Assembly (NCBI RefSeq): GCF_011516835.1
Contig: NZ_WOTB01000007.1
Coordinates: 1 to 64,000, forward strand
DNA length: 64,000 nt
Origin: Acetobacter musti
GTDB lineage: Bacteria > Pseudomonadota > Alphaproteobacteria > Acetobacterales > Acetobacteraceae
Direction of reading: 5' to 3'
This document shows positions 55,285 through 63,615 of this stretch, piece by piece (within the stretch, counting starts at the first letter, position 1; each line of letters starts with the position of its first letter). Under the pieces are notes generated by a model. That model searched no databases, was not told the origin of the DNA, and was given only the letters and a program-made list of their open reading frames with translations. The translations under genes and the position numbers were made by a program.

Positions 55285-56400
55285 TTACTCCACCGCCGCC
55301 AGAACCTCCAGCAGTGCATCCACATCCTCGGCTCGTGTGTCATAGCCTGTGACCAGCCGGATCAGCGTGCCGTCCACACCCGGCGGCGTTACCCAGCGGT
55401 AAAACCCGAACCCCGCCGCCTCCAGCGCCTCCAGCAGCAGCTCCGGCAGCACGACGAACACCTCATTGCTTTCCGTGTCGAAGGGCATCACGGCTCCCGG
55501 CTGACGCAGCAGGCCCCGTGCCAGCCGCGCCGCCATCTCATTGGCGATGCGTCCATTGCGCAGCCACAGATCGTCCCCGAGCCAGGCCAGCAACTGCACA
55601 CTGAGAAACCGCTGCTTCGACCAGATGTGGCCCGCACGCTTGCGTCGGCGATCCATCTCTTCCGCCCGCGCCAGATCGAACACAACCATCATCTCCGCCG
55701 CCATCGCGCCGCTTTTCGTCGCACCCAGAGACAGAATATCCACCCCTGAACGCCACGTGATCTCCGCCGGCGAGCAGTCCAGAAACGCCAGCGCATTCAC
55801 CAGCCGCGCCCCGTCCATATGCACGCCGAGCCCAGCGTCCCGCGCCATTCCTGTGATCTCGCGGAGATGTCCCGGCCGGTAGACCGTGCCCCATTCCGTC
55901 GCCTGAGTGACGCTCAGCGCCGACACCTTGCTGGAGTGAGACCCTTCCGAGGCTGCCTTTTCCAGCGCGCGCTTCAGCAGATCCGGACTGATCCGCCCAT
56001 CCCCGGATGGCAGACCGAGCAGCTTCGCTCCATGAGTGAAAAACTCCGGCGCACCGCATTCCTCATTATTGATATGCGCGCTCTCATCACACAGCACCGC
56101 TCCCCAGGGCGGACACAGCGCCGACAGCGCAAGACTGTTGCAGGCCGTTCCCGTAGAGACCGGAAACACCCGTGCTTCTGTTTCGAAAATCTCGCAAACC
56201 CGGCGTTCCAGCTTCTCCGTCCACGGATCGCCGCCATAGGAGGATGCAGACCCCGTGCTGGCCGCGTTCAGAGCCGCCAGAATCTCCGGACAAACAGGCG
56301 AAACATTGTCGCTGGCGAAGTTCCTGCGTATGTGTGCCGCAGTATCCCCCCCGGAAGCCGACGTGTCACCGGATGGCTGCTCGACAGTGTTCTGGTTCAT
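55285..56400 (-). CDS. ltaE: Low-specificity L-threonine aldolase
   Basis: A 371-residue PLP enzyme splitting threonine (and allo-threonine) to glycine and acetaldehyde. Marks: RNFASDNVSPVCPEIL, HINNEECGAPEFF, HMDGARLVNALAFLDCSPAEI and the PLP lysine in SLGATKSGAMAAEMMV. The ATG at 56400 has AGGAAGG just ahead; the frame extends to 56430. Divergent from folD with only 62 bases between starts, so the promoters overlap and both products feed one-carbon/glycine metabolism. Confidence 0.92.
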   Translation of the reverse strand: MNQNTVEQPSGDTSASGGDTAAHIRRNFASDNVSPVCPEILAALNAASTGSASSYGGDPWTEKLERRVCEIFETEARVFPVSTGTACNSLALSALCPPWGAVLCDESAHINNEECGAPEFFTHGAKLLGLPSGDGRISPDLLKRALEKAASEGSHSSKVSALSVTQATEWGTVYRPGHLREITGMARDAGLGVHMDGARLVNALAFLDCSPAEITWRSGVDILSLGATKSGAMAAEMMVVFDLARAEEMDRRRKRAGHIWSKQRFLSVQLLAWLGDDLWLRNGRIANEMAARLARGLLRQPGAVMPFDTESNEVFVVLPELLLEALEAAGFGFYRWVTPPGVDGTLIRLVTGYDTRAEDVDALLEVLAAVE

Positions 56401-56462
56401 GTTGCCTTCCTGCCTCTTCGTCGCAAACACAGTTACTCTAGCATCCGAGCAGAAACCCGCCC

Positions 56463-57386
56463 ATGCCAGAACAGACCGCTCCCGAAACCACGGCCGTAAC
56501 CCCTTCCGAAAGAGGACGCCGGATTGACGGCAAAGCCTTCGCCGCCGGTCTGAGAAAACAGATCGCCGCGGATGTCGTTTCGTTCCACGAAAAACACGGC
56601 ATCACCCCCGGCCTCGCCGTCGTGCTGGTCGGTAATGATCCCGCCAGCGAAGTCTACGTCCGCAACAAGGCGCTGGAAACACACAGAGTCGGCATGCGCT
56701 CCTTCATGCACATGCTGCCGGAAACGACGAAGGAAGCCGAACTCCTCCAGCTTGTCGCCCGTCTGAACGCCGATCCCGAAATCCACGGCATCCTCGTCCA
56801 GCTTCCCCTTCCGAAAGGCATTGATGCCCGCCGGATCACCAATGCCATCGACCCGAAAAAGGATGTCGACGGTCTCGGGGAGGTCAATGCCGGCCGCCTG
56901 AGCCTTGGTCTTCCTGGCCTGGTTCCCTGCACGCCGCTCGGTTGCCTGATGCTGCTGAAATCGGAACTCGGAGATCTGCGCAGCCTCAATGCCGTCGTTG
57001 TCGGGGCCTCCAACCTTGTCGGGAAACCCATGGCCCTGCTGCTGCTGAACGAGGGCTGCACCGTGTCTGTGGCGCATATTGACACCGTCAACCCACAGGC
57101 TCTGACCCGCACCGCCGATATTCTCGTCGTCGCCACCGGCGTCAGTGGCCTGGTTCGCCGGGACTGGGTCAAACCCGGCGCCACCGTCATCGATGTCGGC
57201 ATCACCCGCGTTCCGACCAGCAACGGCAAAACGAAGCTTGTTGGTGATGTTGCTTTCGACGAAGTGGCTCCCATTGCCGGGCGTATCACGCCTGTCCCTG
57301 GTGGCGTTGGTCCCATGACCATTGCCTGTCTGTTGCAGAATACGCTGACGGCGGCGCGTCTCAGCCTGGAGGGCAATGCGGGCTGA
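56463..57386 (+). CDS. folD: Methylenetetrahydrofolate dehydrogenase/cyclohydrolase
   Basis: A 307-residue bifunctional folate enzyme interconverting methylene-, methenyl- and formyl-tetrahydrofolate. Motifs: [19 protein letters not shown] with the catalytic Tyr and Lys of the Y-x3-K pattern, [33 protein letters not shown] and [16 protein letters not shown]. The 20 N-terminal residues are extra compared with most FolD. Codons are strongly C-ending, unlike plus-strand genes before 55 kb. Confidence 0.95.
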   Translation: MPEQTAPETTAVTPSERGRRIDGKAFAAGLRKQIAADVVSFHEKHGITPGLAVVLVGNDPASEVYVRNKALETHRVGMRSFMHMLPETTKEAELLQLVARLNADPEIHGILVQLPLPKGIDARRITNAIDPKKDVDGLGEVNAGRLSLGLPGLVPCTPLGCLMLLKSELGDLRSLNAVVVGASNLVGKPMALLLLNEGCTVSVAHIDTVNPQALTRTADILVVATGVSGLVRRDWVKPGATVIDVGITRVPTSNGKTKLVGDVAFDEVAPIAGRITPVPGGVGPMTIACLLQNTLTAARLSLEGNAG

Positions 57387-57418
57387 CGCGGCCGTTGTCT
57401 GACGCTCCTGTTTAACTG

Positions 57419-57575
57419 GCGCGGTTATGTGTTTTGCCGCACGGGCGACGGGCAGGGCTCTGGCCCGTAATTAACAGACCGGGGTCAGAGTGATCGTGTC
57501 CCTTTGCAGGTCACGGGGCAGCACCCTGGTACTCTGCCTTCTGGAATCCGCGTCTCCTGTTCCTATATGCAAAAG
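57419..57575 (+). repeat. Family-B element, copy 4 (degenerate)
   Basis: Recognisable but decayed: GCGGTTATGTGTTTTGC at the left, GGGCAGGGCTCTGGCCC, TAATTAACAGACCGGGG, GTGTCCCTTTGCAGG and CACGGGGCAGCACC correspond in order to blocks of the 36809 copy, and the right end has TCTCCTGTTCCTATATGCAAAAG. It occupies the gap between folD and the reductase gene. Confidence 0.5.
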
Positions 57576-57601
57576 ATCGAAATCAGGATGGGAGGCACGT
57601 C

Positions 57602-58297
57602 ATGAAGATCGGAATCGTAGGCGCCGGACAGATCGGCAGCACACTGACGCGGCGTTTCACCGCAACCGGACATCAGGTCAGGGTCGCCAATTCACGCGGT
57701 CCGCAGACCCTCACAGAGCTGGCAAAAGAAACCGGTGCTCAGGCCGTTACTGCACAGGATGCGGTCAGGGATGTTGATCTGATCGTGATCACCATTCCGG
57801 AAAGCAAAATTCCTGCTCTCGGCAAAACCCTGCTCCAGTCTGTGCCGAAAAACGTCGTGGTCGTCGATACCGGCAATTATTACCCGCGTGAGCGCGATGG
57901 CCGGATCGCTGCTATTGAAAGCGGCACGCCGGAGAGCGTCTGGGTTTCCGAACATCTTGGCCGCCCTGTCATCAAGGCGTTCAACAACATCTATGCAAAG
58001 CATCTGCTCGAAAACGGCAAGCCGGCCGGCACGCCCGGCCGTATTGCGCTGCCTGTTTCAGGCGATGATGCCGCGGCGAAACAGACGGTCATGACGCTTA
58101 TTAATGAGATCGGTTTTGACACCGTGGACGACGGGCCACTTGCTGAATCCTGGCGTCAGCAGCCTGGCACCCCGGTCTATTGCGCCGATCTCGATGTGGC
58201 CGGTGTTCGCAAGGCGCTGAGCGAGGCCAGCCCGAAACGCACCCCGCAATGGACCGCGACTGATAACAGTCCCGGCGATTTTAACGCACCGCGCTGA
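57602..58297 (+). CDS. NADP oxidoreductase, coenzyme F420-type family (NADPH-binding)
   Basis: A 231-residue protein starting MKIGIVGAGQIGSTLTRRF, a Rossmann fold whose following ANSRGPQTL suggests NADP binding through Ser-Arg. Middle region VDTGNYYPRERDG and VIKAFNNIYAKHL are typical of the F420-dependent NADP reductase-like (NAD_binding_10/YfjK-type) proteins found in bacteria that lack F420. Substrate unknown. GGGAGG precedes the ATG by 6 bases. Transcribed away from folD, from which family-B copy 4 separates it. Confidence 0.82.
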   Translation: MKIGIVGAGQIGSTLTRRFTATGHQVRVANSRGPQTLTELAKETGAQAVTAQDAVRDVDLIVITIPESKIPALGKTLLQSVPKNVVVVDTGNYYPRERDGRIAAIESGTPESVWVSEHLGRPVIKAFNNIYAKHLLENGKPAGTPGRIALPVSGDDAAAKQTVMTLINEIGFDTVDDGPLAESWRQQPGTPVYCADLDVAGVRKALSEASPKRTPQWTATDNSPGDFNAPR

Positions 58298-58372
58298 TTC
58301 TGGCGGGAGAGGAAATCCGGGCGCTGCCCGGACCTGGCAGGGGCCGCAGGCCCCTGTATCCTGAGTTTATCA

Positions 58373-58631
58373 GAGGCTGCTTTAAAAGCCTGCCCACGAA
58401 ACCTCATGTAAATTATAAAGAAGTTTTTGGTGAAGCTTTTTTCAAAAAGCTTCAGAAGATGCCGCCTTTTTGGAAAAAGATGGCATCCAGAAACTTTTAT
58501 TGTTTTTTTAAATCTTTTTGCGGGGTGCTTTTTGAGGCTGGCTGAAGCGAACAGATGAACGGGATGAAAAAACATAACATCATCCGGTTGGTATGAAAGT
58601 TTTTATCCCTGCGAACTTCTGAAACAGCCTT
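58373..58631 (-). mobile_element. Family-A MITE-like element, copy 5
   Basis: 259 bp, inverted relative to copies 2-4. Ends are GAGGCTGCTTTAAAAGC and a right end CTTCTGAAACAGCCTT; the twin hairpins are GAAGCTTTTTTCAAAAAGC and the diverged GCCGCCTTTTTGGAAAAAGATGGC. It fills most of the 399-bp gap between two convergent genes. Short flanking palindromes (GGCAGGGGCCGCAGGCCCCTG near 58336, quoted in part; CAGGGGAGAGCCCTG near 58673) look like a third, smaller repeat type. Confidence 0.72.
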
Positions 58632-58696
58632 TTAAATAAAATGGTTTCCAGAGGCCGGTGGCCTTTGGCAGGTGCAGGGGAGAGCCCTGTTATCTT

Positions 58697-59821
58697 TCAC
58701 CCGATAAATGCCGCAACGGCCTTGTTCACCTCAGACGACTTCTCAAGCTGAGGCATGTGTCCGGTCGCCGGATAACGCGTGACCGTCACGGAAGCAGGCA
58801 GGCCGTCAGCGCCGGAGACGGAGAGAATCTCGTCATCCTCACCCCACAGAACCTGAACCGGTCCCTTATACGCCTCCAGAACCGGCCGCAGCGGGAATAC
58901 CTGCTTTCCGTCGTGGAAACAGGTTTCCGCTATGGTTTTCAGCCCTTTTACAACGCCGTCCAGACGTTTGAAGCGGATGATGTTCTCCACCATGGCCCGT
59001 GTAACCAGCGATTTGTCATGGACGAGATACTGAACCACGGGCTCCAGCGTCTTCCTGCGATCCGCCTCGATATATCCATCAATAAACGCCATATTGATGT
59101 CTGTCCCGAGCCCCGCCGGTGCAATAAGCGTCAGAGACGCCACCGCGTCGCCCTTTGCTTTTGCCAGTTCCAGCGCAATTGCTCCGCCGAGCGAATGGCC
59201 GATGACATGCGCCCGGTCGACTTCCAGCCCGCTCATCAGTTTCCCGATTGTCTCTGCAAATGTTACAGGACTCCCGTCTCCGACTTCCTTGGTTGACTCG
59301 CCGTGTCCAGGCAGATCGAAGGCGATCACCCGATGCTTTTCCGCCAGAGCCGGCTGGTTCAGCATCCAGTTCGTCAGATCGCCACCAAATCCGTGAATCA
59401 GCAGCACAGGGATGCCGCCATGATCCGAGCCTGATTCCTGCACGGAAATCTTCAGATTGCCGACTTCGACGACCTTACGCTGCGGCTCGGCCTCTCCGGC
59501 CGCGCTGTCCTCGCCGCTGGAAAACTCCTCGTTAAACTTCGCGATAAAAGCGTCGATCTCCGCATCCGGCACCGATTCATCCGCCAGAATACCGATCAGG
59601 GCGCCAACCGGCAGCATGTCACCTTCGGCTGCGACCTGTCGCCGCAGAATCCCTTCCGCCGGACTCTCATAGCCGTTCGTGATCTTGCTTGTTTCAATAT
59701 CGGCAATTTCCTGACCGGCTTTCACCGTTCCGCCAGGTCTGACGCTCCAGCCTGCCAGCTTGCCTTCCGTCATCGCCAGACCAAATTTCGGCATCGTGAC
59801 CGGTGTAATCGTGCCGCTCAT
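58697..59821 (-). CDS. acoC: Acetoin dehydrogenase E2 component (lipoyl domain plus alpha/beta-hydrolase)
   Basis: A 374-residue dihydrolipoamide acetyltransferase of the acetoin complex. Residues 1-80 are a lipoyl domain (lipoylation site in DIETSKITNGYE); about 85-130 is a linker/subunit-binding region; residues from about 130 form an alpha/beta hydrolase with nucleophile elbow GHSLGG, acid in WGEDDE and the His in GHMPQLE, replacing the usual acyltransferase core, as in other AcoC proteins. It takes the acetyl group from AcoAB to CoA. Last gene of acoA-acoB-acoC; the E3 subunit gene is not here. Confidence 0.92.
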   Translation of the reverse strand: MSGTITPVTMPKFGLAMTEGKLAGWSVRPGGTVKAGQEIADIETSKITNGYESPAEGILRRQVAAEGDMLPVGALIGILADESVPDAEIDAFIAKFNEEFSSGEDSAAGEAEPQRKVVEVGNLKISVQESGSDHGGIPVLLIHGFGGDLTNWMLNQPALAEKHRVIAFDLPGHGESTKEVGDGSPVTFAETIGKLMSGLEVDRAHVIGHSLGGAIALELAKAKGDAVASLTLIAPAGLGTDINMAFIDGYIEADRRKTLEPVVQYLVHDKSLVTRAMVENIIRFKRLDGVVKGLKTIAETCFHDGKQVFPLRPVLEAYKGPVQVLWGEDDEILSVSGADGLPASVTVTRYPATGHMPQLEKSSEVNKAVAAFIG

Positions 59822-59824
59822 TGT

Positions 59825-60853
59825 TCAGGCCTCCGCTTTTGCTTTGTAAGATGCGACAGACCGGACTGCCGCCTCGATCTTTTCCGTGCTCGGCACATAA
59901 AGACTCTCAAGGGCCGTTGCGAACGGCACCGGCGTGTGCGGCGGACAGACCCGCCGGATCGGCGCTTTCAGTGCGTCGAACGCTTCTTCGGCGACAAGAG
60001 CCGCGACATCGGTCGCCAGATTGCAGCGCGGGCTGGATTCATCCACGATCACCAGACGGCCCGTGTCAGTGACGCAATCGAGAATTGTTCCGGTATCCAG
60101 AGGCGATGTCGTGCGCGGATCGATCACCGTGCAGGAAATCCCGTCCTTCTCCAGCCGGTCTGCCGCCTCATTCGCGAATTTCACCATCCGGCCGAAGGCG
60201 ACAATCGTTACATCGTCCCCCTCTCGTGTCAGGTTCGCTTCTCCGAACGGGATGGTGTACGGATCGTCAGGAACCTCTTCCTCGTCGTCATACATGACCT
60301 TGTTTTCAAGGAAGATTACCGGATCATCGTCCCGGATCGCCTCGATCAGCAGCCCTTTCGCCTCATAAGGCGAGGATGGCACGACCACTTTCAGACCGGG
60401 AATATGCGTGAACAGCGGATAAAGCGCCTGGCTGTGCTGTGCCGCCGCATTGAATCCCGCGCCGTACATCGCCCGGATCACCAGCGGCGTGCGCGCCTTG
60501 CCACCGAACATATAACGGAATTTCGCCGCCTGATTCATGATCTGATCGAGACAGCAGCCGACGAAATCGACGAACATCAGCTCGGCCACGGGGCGCAGTC
60601 CTGTTGCCGCTGCCCCTGCCGCCGCGCCGATATAGGAGGCCTCGGTGATCGGCGTGTCGAGAACACGGTCCTCGCCAAACTCCGTGAGCAGTCCTTTTGT
60701 TACACCGAGAACGCCGCCCCAGGCATCCTTTACTCCGGAGGTGCCGCCCCGGCCGCCGGCCACGTCCTCACCCATAAGGATGACGCGCGGGTCACGCCGC
60801 ATTTCCTGGCGCAGGGCCTCGTTGATTGCCTGACGGAAGCTTTTCTTACTCAT
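59825..60853 (-). CDS. acoB: Acetoin dehydrogenase E1 beta subunit
   Basis: A 342-residue transketolase-type beta subunit (GEDVAGGRGGTSGVKDAWGG, FVDFVGCCLDQIMNQAAKFR, VVVPSSPYEAKGLL). Together with AcoA it binds thiamine diphosphate and cleaves acetoin to acetaldehyde and an acetyl group carried to AcoC. The GGTSGVKDAWGG segment favours acetoin over pyruvate dehydrogenase. It starts 30 bases after acoA and ends 3 bases before acoC. Confidence 0.93.
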   Translation of the reverse strand: MSKKSFRQAINEALRQEMRRDPRVILMGEDVAGGRGGTSGVKDAWGGVLGVTKGLLTEFGEDRVLDTPITEASYIGAAAGAAATGLRPVAELMFVDFVGCCLDQIMNQAAKFRYMFGGKARTPLVIRAMYGAGFNAAAQHSQALYPLFTHIPGLKVVVPSSPYEAKGLLIEAIRDDDPVIFLENKVMYDDEEEVPDDPYTIPFGEANLTREGDDVTIVAFGRMVKFANEAADRLEKDGISCTVIDPRTTSPLDTGTILDCVTDTGRLVIVDESSPRCNLATDVAALVAEEAFDALKAPIRRVCPPHTPVPFATALESLYVPSTEKIEAAVRSVASYKAKAEA

Positions 60854-60883
60854 TCTCTTTGTCCCGTTACGGAATGGATGGTG

Positions 60884-61849
60884 TCAGTAGGAAACGTAAA
60901 CATCTTTCAGAAGGTCATCTTCCACGGGCAGCGGCGCCACTTTCGCGGCCGCGACCGCCGCATCGACCTCATCCTTCACCGCGGCATCAAGATCATCGAG
61001 CGCGGAGGCTTCAAGAAGCCCGGCTTCTGTTACACGTTTCCGAAAATTCACGAGGCAGTCATGATCCGCCCGAAGTTCGGCGATTTCACCGTCGGCGCGA
61101 TATGTCATCGCATCGCCCTCGAAATGGCCGTACCAGCGCGCCAGATGCACATGCACCATCGCGGGCCCGTTGCCGTTGCGGGCATGGGTGATCGCTTCTC
61201 CCGCGGTCTGATACACCGAAAAGAAGTCGTTTCCGTCACATTCGAAGTAAGGCATTCCGAAACCGGCCGCGCGGTCCTTCTGATTTCCTGCGCAGGCGTA
61301 GGACGAGGCGGTCGCCTCGCCATATCCGTTATCCTCGACCACGAAGACCGCCGGAAGATTCCAGACTGTCGCCAGATTCAGGCTTTCGAGCGTGCTGCCC
61401 TCGTTGGATGCGCCATCCCCGAAAAAAGCAACGGCGACCGCGCCATCTTTCAGAAGTTTGTGGGACAGGGCCGCACCGCAGATCAGCGGCGGACCGCCGC
61501 CGACGATGCCGTTCGCCCCGAGCATTCCCAGAGACAGATCGGCGATGTGCATCGAGCCGCCTTTTCCGCGACATACGCCTGTCTGACGGCCGTAGATTTC
61601 CGCCATCATGCCGTCCACGCCGACGCCTTTCGCAATACAGTGTCCGTGTCCGCGATGTGTGCTGGCAATCGTGTCAGTGTCGGTGAGGTGCGCGCAGACG
61701 CCGACACCGGATGCTTCCTCACCACAATAAAGATGCACGAATCCCGGAATTTCGCCTGTCGCGAATTCGACGTGCAGACGTTCCTCGAATTCCCGGATCG
61801 TCCGCATGGAGCGATAGGACCGAAGTAGAATATCTCGGGCAATTTGCAT
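60884..61849 (-). CDS. acoA: Acetoin dehydrogenase E1 alpha subunit
   Basis: A 321-residue alpha subunit with the thiamine diphosphate motif GDGASNEGSTLESLNLA ... VVEDN and the phosphorylation-loop region near STHRGHGHCIAKG. First gene of the acoABC operon; ATG preceded by GGGGAAACGCC. The 224-bp gap to the divergent regulator at 62074 contains three palindromes suited to operator function. Confidence 0.93.
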   Translation of the reverse strand: MQIARDILLRSYRSMRTIREFEERLHVEFATGEIPGFVHLYCGEEASGVGVCAHLTDTDTIASTHRGHGHCIAKGVGVDGMMAEIYGRQTGVCRGKGGSMHIADLSLGMLGANGIVGGGPPLICGAALSHKLLKDGAVAVAFFGDGASNEGSTLESLNLATVWNLPAVFVVEDNGYGEATASSYACAGNQKDRAAGFGMPYFECDGNDFFSVYQTAGEAITHARNGNGPAMVHVHLARWYGHFEGDAMTYRADGEIAELRADHDCLVNFRKRVTEAGLLEASALDDLDAAVKDEVDAAVAAAKVAPLPVEDDLLKDVYVSY

Positions 61850-61953
61850 GGCGTTTCCCCTGCCTGATCGGCGGATGTTCTGTTATTGTCAGCGCCAACG
61901 GCGTTTCTGAACTGCCCGAACGAAACGGTGTTTGACGGGCGCGGGTAAGAGTG

Positions 61954-61988
61954 CTGATCATCAGGGTCACGCTGATGTGATACATCAG
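61954..61988. promoter_or_regulatory. Paired CTGAT/ATCAG palindromes upstream of acoA
   Basis: Two related palindromes share half-sites: CTGATCATCAG at 61954-61964 and CTGATGTGATACATCAG (7-bp arms, 3-base centre) at 61972-61988, with centres 21 bases apart. This is the pattern of two dimers on nearly the same DNA face. Located 105-140 bases upstream of acoA. Confidence 0.5.
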
Positions 61989-61995
61989 GGCGGCG

Positions 61996-62017
61996 AGTGT
62001 CGCGGTTCTGCGACACT
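61996..62017. promoter_or_regulatory. Perfect 8-bp inverted repeat, candidate operator for the AcoR-like regulator
   Basis: AGTGTCGC and GCGACACT separated by GGTTCT, a perfect inverted repeat of the TGTCGC-N6-GCGACA form that Fis-type helix-turn-helix regulators of the AcoR group tend to use. It lies 56 bases before the regulator start and 146 bases before acoA, so one site could serve both directions. Confidence 0.6.
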
Positions 62018-62073
62018 TCTGATGCGGCGAGCCCGGAAACAGGGATGCCGGACCGGGTCTGAAAGACAAAATA

Positions 62074-63003
62074 ATGAGCGAAGCGATCCTCATTCCGGAT
62101 GAGCGGCTTGCGGCACTGCCATCTCTCGTCGCCGCGTCCTGGACGCGCTGCGCCACGGTTTACCGGCTTGATCCGGCTGTGCGGGCGTCGCCTGAGCTGC
62201 TCTGTCGCGCTGAACTGCGGCAGGCCTGCGGCCGCATGGGGCCTCTGATGAAAATCGCTGAGCCGGAGCTCGACCGGCTGCATGGAATCGTTTCCACGCT
62301 CGACTACACCGTGCTGATGTCCGACGCGGAGGGCGTGGTTCTGGTGCATCGGGGCGATCAGCCGCAGGAGAAGGGACACCGCCGCTGGCATCTCTGGCCG
62401 GGCGCGCGGTGGGCGGAGAGGGAAGCGGGCACGAATGGTATCGGCACCAGTCTGTTCGAAGGCCGGCCCGTCACGGTCCATATGGAACAGCACTGGCGGC
62501 TTGATCTGCGCTATCTCGCCTGCTCCGCCGTACCGTTTTATGGCCCTGACGGGCGGGTGGCCGGTGCGCTTGACGCAAGTTCAACCCATCCGGACCCGGA
62601 CGGGCGGATCGCCGTCATGATGGAAGCCGTGCTGATCGATGCCGCCCGGCGCATCGAGCGCCGGAGCTTTCTCGAAGCGTTCCGGCGTCAGACCGTTGTT
62701 CTGTTAGGGGAAAGCAGCGAAGTGTCGCTGCCAATGGTCGCGCTCGACGAGGCACGTGTTGTTGTCGGCGCGACTTTTGCCGCGCGAACCCTGCTCGGAC
62801 TGCATGAAAACAGTTCGGCCAGTGTCTGCTTCGATCTCGGAACCCGTGGCCGGGGTATTCCCGATTTTCATGAAGCGGAACGCACCGTTATAGAAGGAGC
62901 GCTGGCGATGTCAGGCGGCAAGATTGCTCCCGCCGCCCGTCTGCTGGGGATCAGCCGGTCCACGCTGCACCGGAAAATCCGCGGGATGCAGGAGAAGACC
63001 TGA
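62074..63003 (+). CDS. AcoR-like GAF/Fis regulator lacking the AAA+ domain
   Basis: A 309-residue regulator. The N-terminal part (to about 185) has the AcoR-type sensor with the GAF domain (DYTVLMSDAEGVVLVH, EREAGTNGIGTSLFEGRPV, CSAVPFYGPDGRVAGALDASS). A linker leads straight to a Fis-type helix-turn-helix (MSGGKIAPAARLLGISRSTLHRKIRGM). The sigma54-activating AAA+ module of canonical AcoR (about 240 residues, GAFTGA motif) is absent, so control must work through ordinary sigma70-type promoters. Divergent from acoA, it probably senses acetoin or a related compound. Confidence 0.88.
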   Translation: MSEAILIPDERLAALPSLVAASWTRCATVYRLDPAVRASPELLCRAELRQACGRMGPLMKIAEPELDRLHGIVSTLDYTVLMSDAEGVVLVHRGDQPQEKGHRRWHLWPGARWAEREAGTNGIGTSLFEGRPVTVHMEQHWRLDLRYLACSAVPFYGPDGRVAGALDASSTHPDPDGRIAVMMEAVLIDAARRIERRSFLEAFRRQTVVLLGESSEVSLPMVALDEARVVVGATFAARTLLGLHENSSASVCFDLGTRGRGIPDFHEAERTVIEGALAMSGGKIAPAARLLGISRSTLHRKIRGMQEKT

Positions 63004-63084
63004 AGCCATCGCCGGCAGACGACTCTCCGGCAGCTTTATCTGGCGGACCGGATCAGCTTCTCTTTCTGGTCCGTGGCTGCAGGA

Positions 63085-63474
63085 TCACCAGGAACCGTAA
63101 GGCGAATAAGCCGGGTAGGACGGATACGGTGTCGCAACCGGATAAGGCGCCGGAGCCGCGTAGACTGGCGGGGCATAGGCTACCGGCGGAGTCGCCGTGT
63201 TTGCAATCGCCGCGCCGGCGAGGGCGCCCAGCGCGACGCCGCCAAGAACGCCGCCGACAACGGCGCCCGGTCCCCAGCCGGGACCGCGATGCCACCGCGC
63301 GCCAGGAGGCGGGCCGCCCCAGTGTGGACCGCCCCAGCGCGGACCATGCCAGCCGGGGCCGCCTCGCCGCATGTCGTAACCATGAGCGCCCGCCGTCGCG
63401 GGCAGAACGGCAGTTCCGGCGAGGACGCCGGCAAGGGCCGGAATCATCATGAGTGAACGGAATGATTTGCGCAT
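63085..63474 (-). CDS. Exported Gly/Pro/Trp-rich protein with glycine zipper
   Basis: A 129-residue protein with a signal peptide (about 1-29, MMIPALAGVLAGTAVLPATAGA), a Gly/Trp/His/Arg/Pro-rich segment (GWHGPRWGGPHWGGPPPG), a hydrophobic glycine-zipper stretch (AVVGGVLGGVALGALAGAAI, about 71-92) and a Pro/Tyr/Ala-rich tail. Such proteins are common in acetic acid bacteria and other alphaproteobacteria without a known function; outer-membrane association is plausible. Located between the regulator (convergent) and the peroxiredoxin gene. Confidence 0.75.
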   Translation of the reverse strand: MRKSFRSLMMIPALAGVLAGTAVLPATAGAHGYDMRRGGPGWHGPRWGGPHWGGPPPGARWHRGPGWGPGAVVGGVLGGVALGALAGAAIANTATPPVAYAPPVYAAPAPYPVATPYPSYPAYSPYGSW

Positions 63475-63615
63475 GTCATCTCTCCCTGACCGGACAGGCT
63501 CCTTGGAGCGTCCCGGTCCAGAAGATCATCTGGCACCCGATTCGTGGCGAATTGCGGGCACGAAACGCCACAAACCGTCACAAAGCGGTCCGGAGTCCTG
63601 CCTCCGGGCCGGCCG

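Noticed and set aside
54700..55300. dif site at the apparent skew switch
   Set aside because: No 28-bp XerC/XerD-like sequence could be recognised by eye; the 11-bp inverted repeat at 55249-55282 has the wrong sequence and spacing.
57000..57050. FolD motif GASNLVG instead of GRSxxVG
   Set aside because: E. coli FolD also has GASN at this place, so it is normal variation.
59936..61828. 630-codon plus-strand frame across acoA and acoB
   Set aside because: Antisense shadow of two clearly identified genes.
61850..62073. Sigma54 (-24/-12) promoter upstream of acoA
   Set aside because: No convincing GG-N10-GC element was found, and the regulator lacks the AAA+ activator domain.
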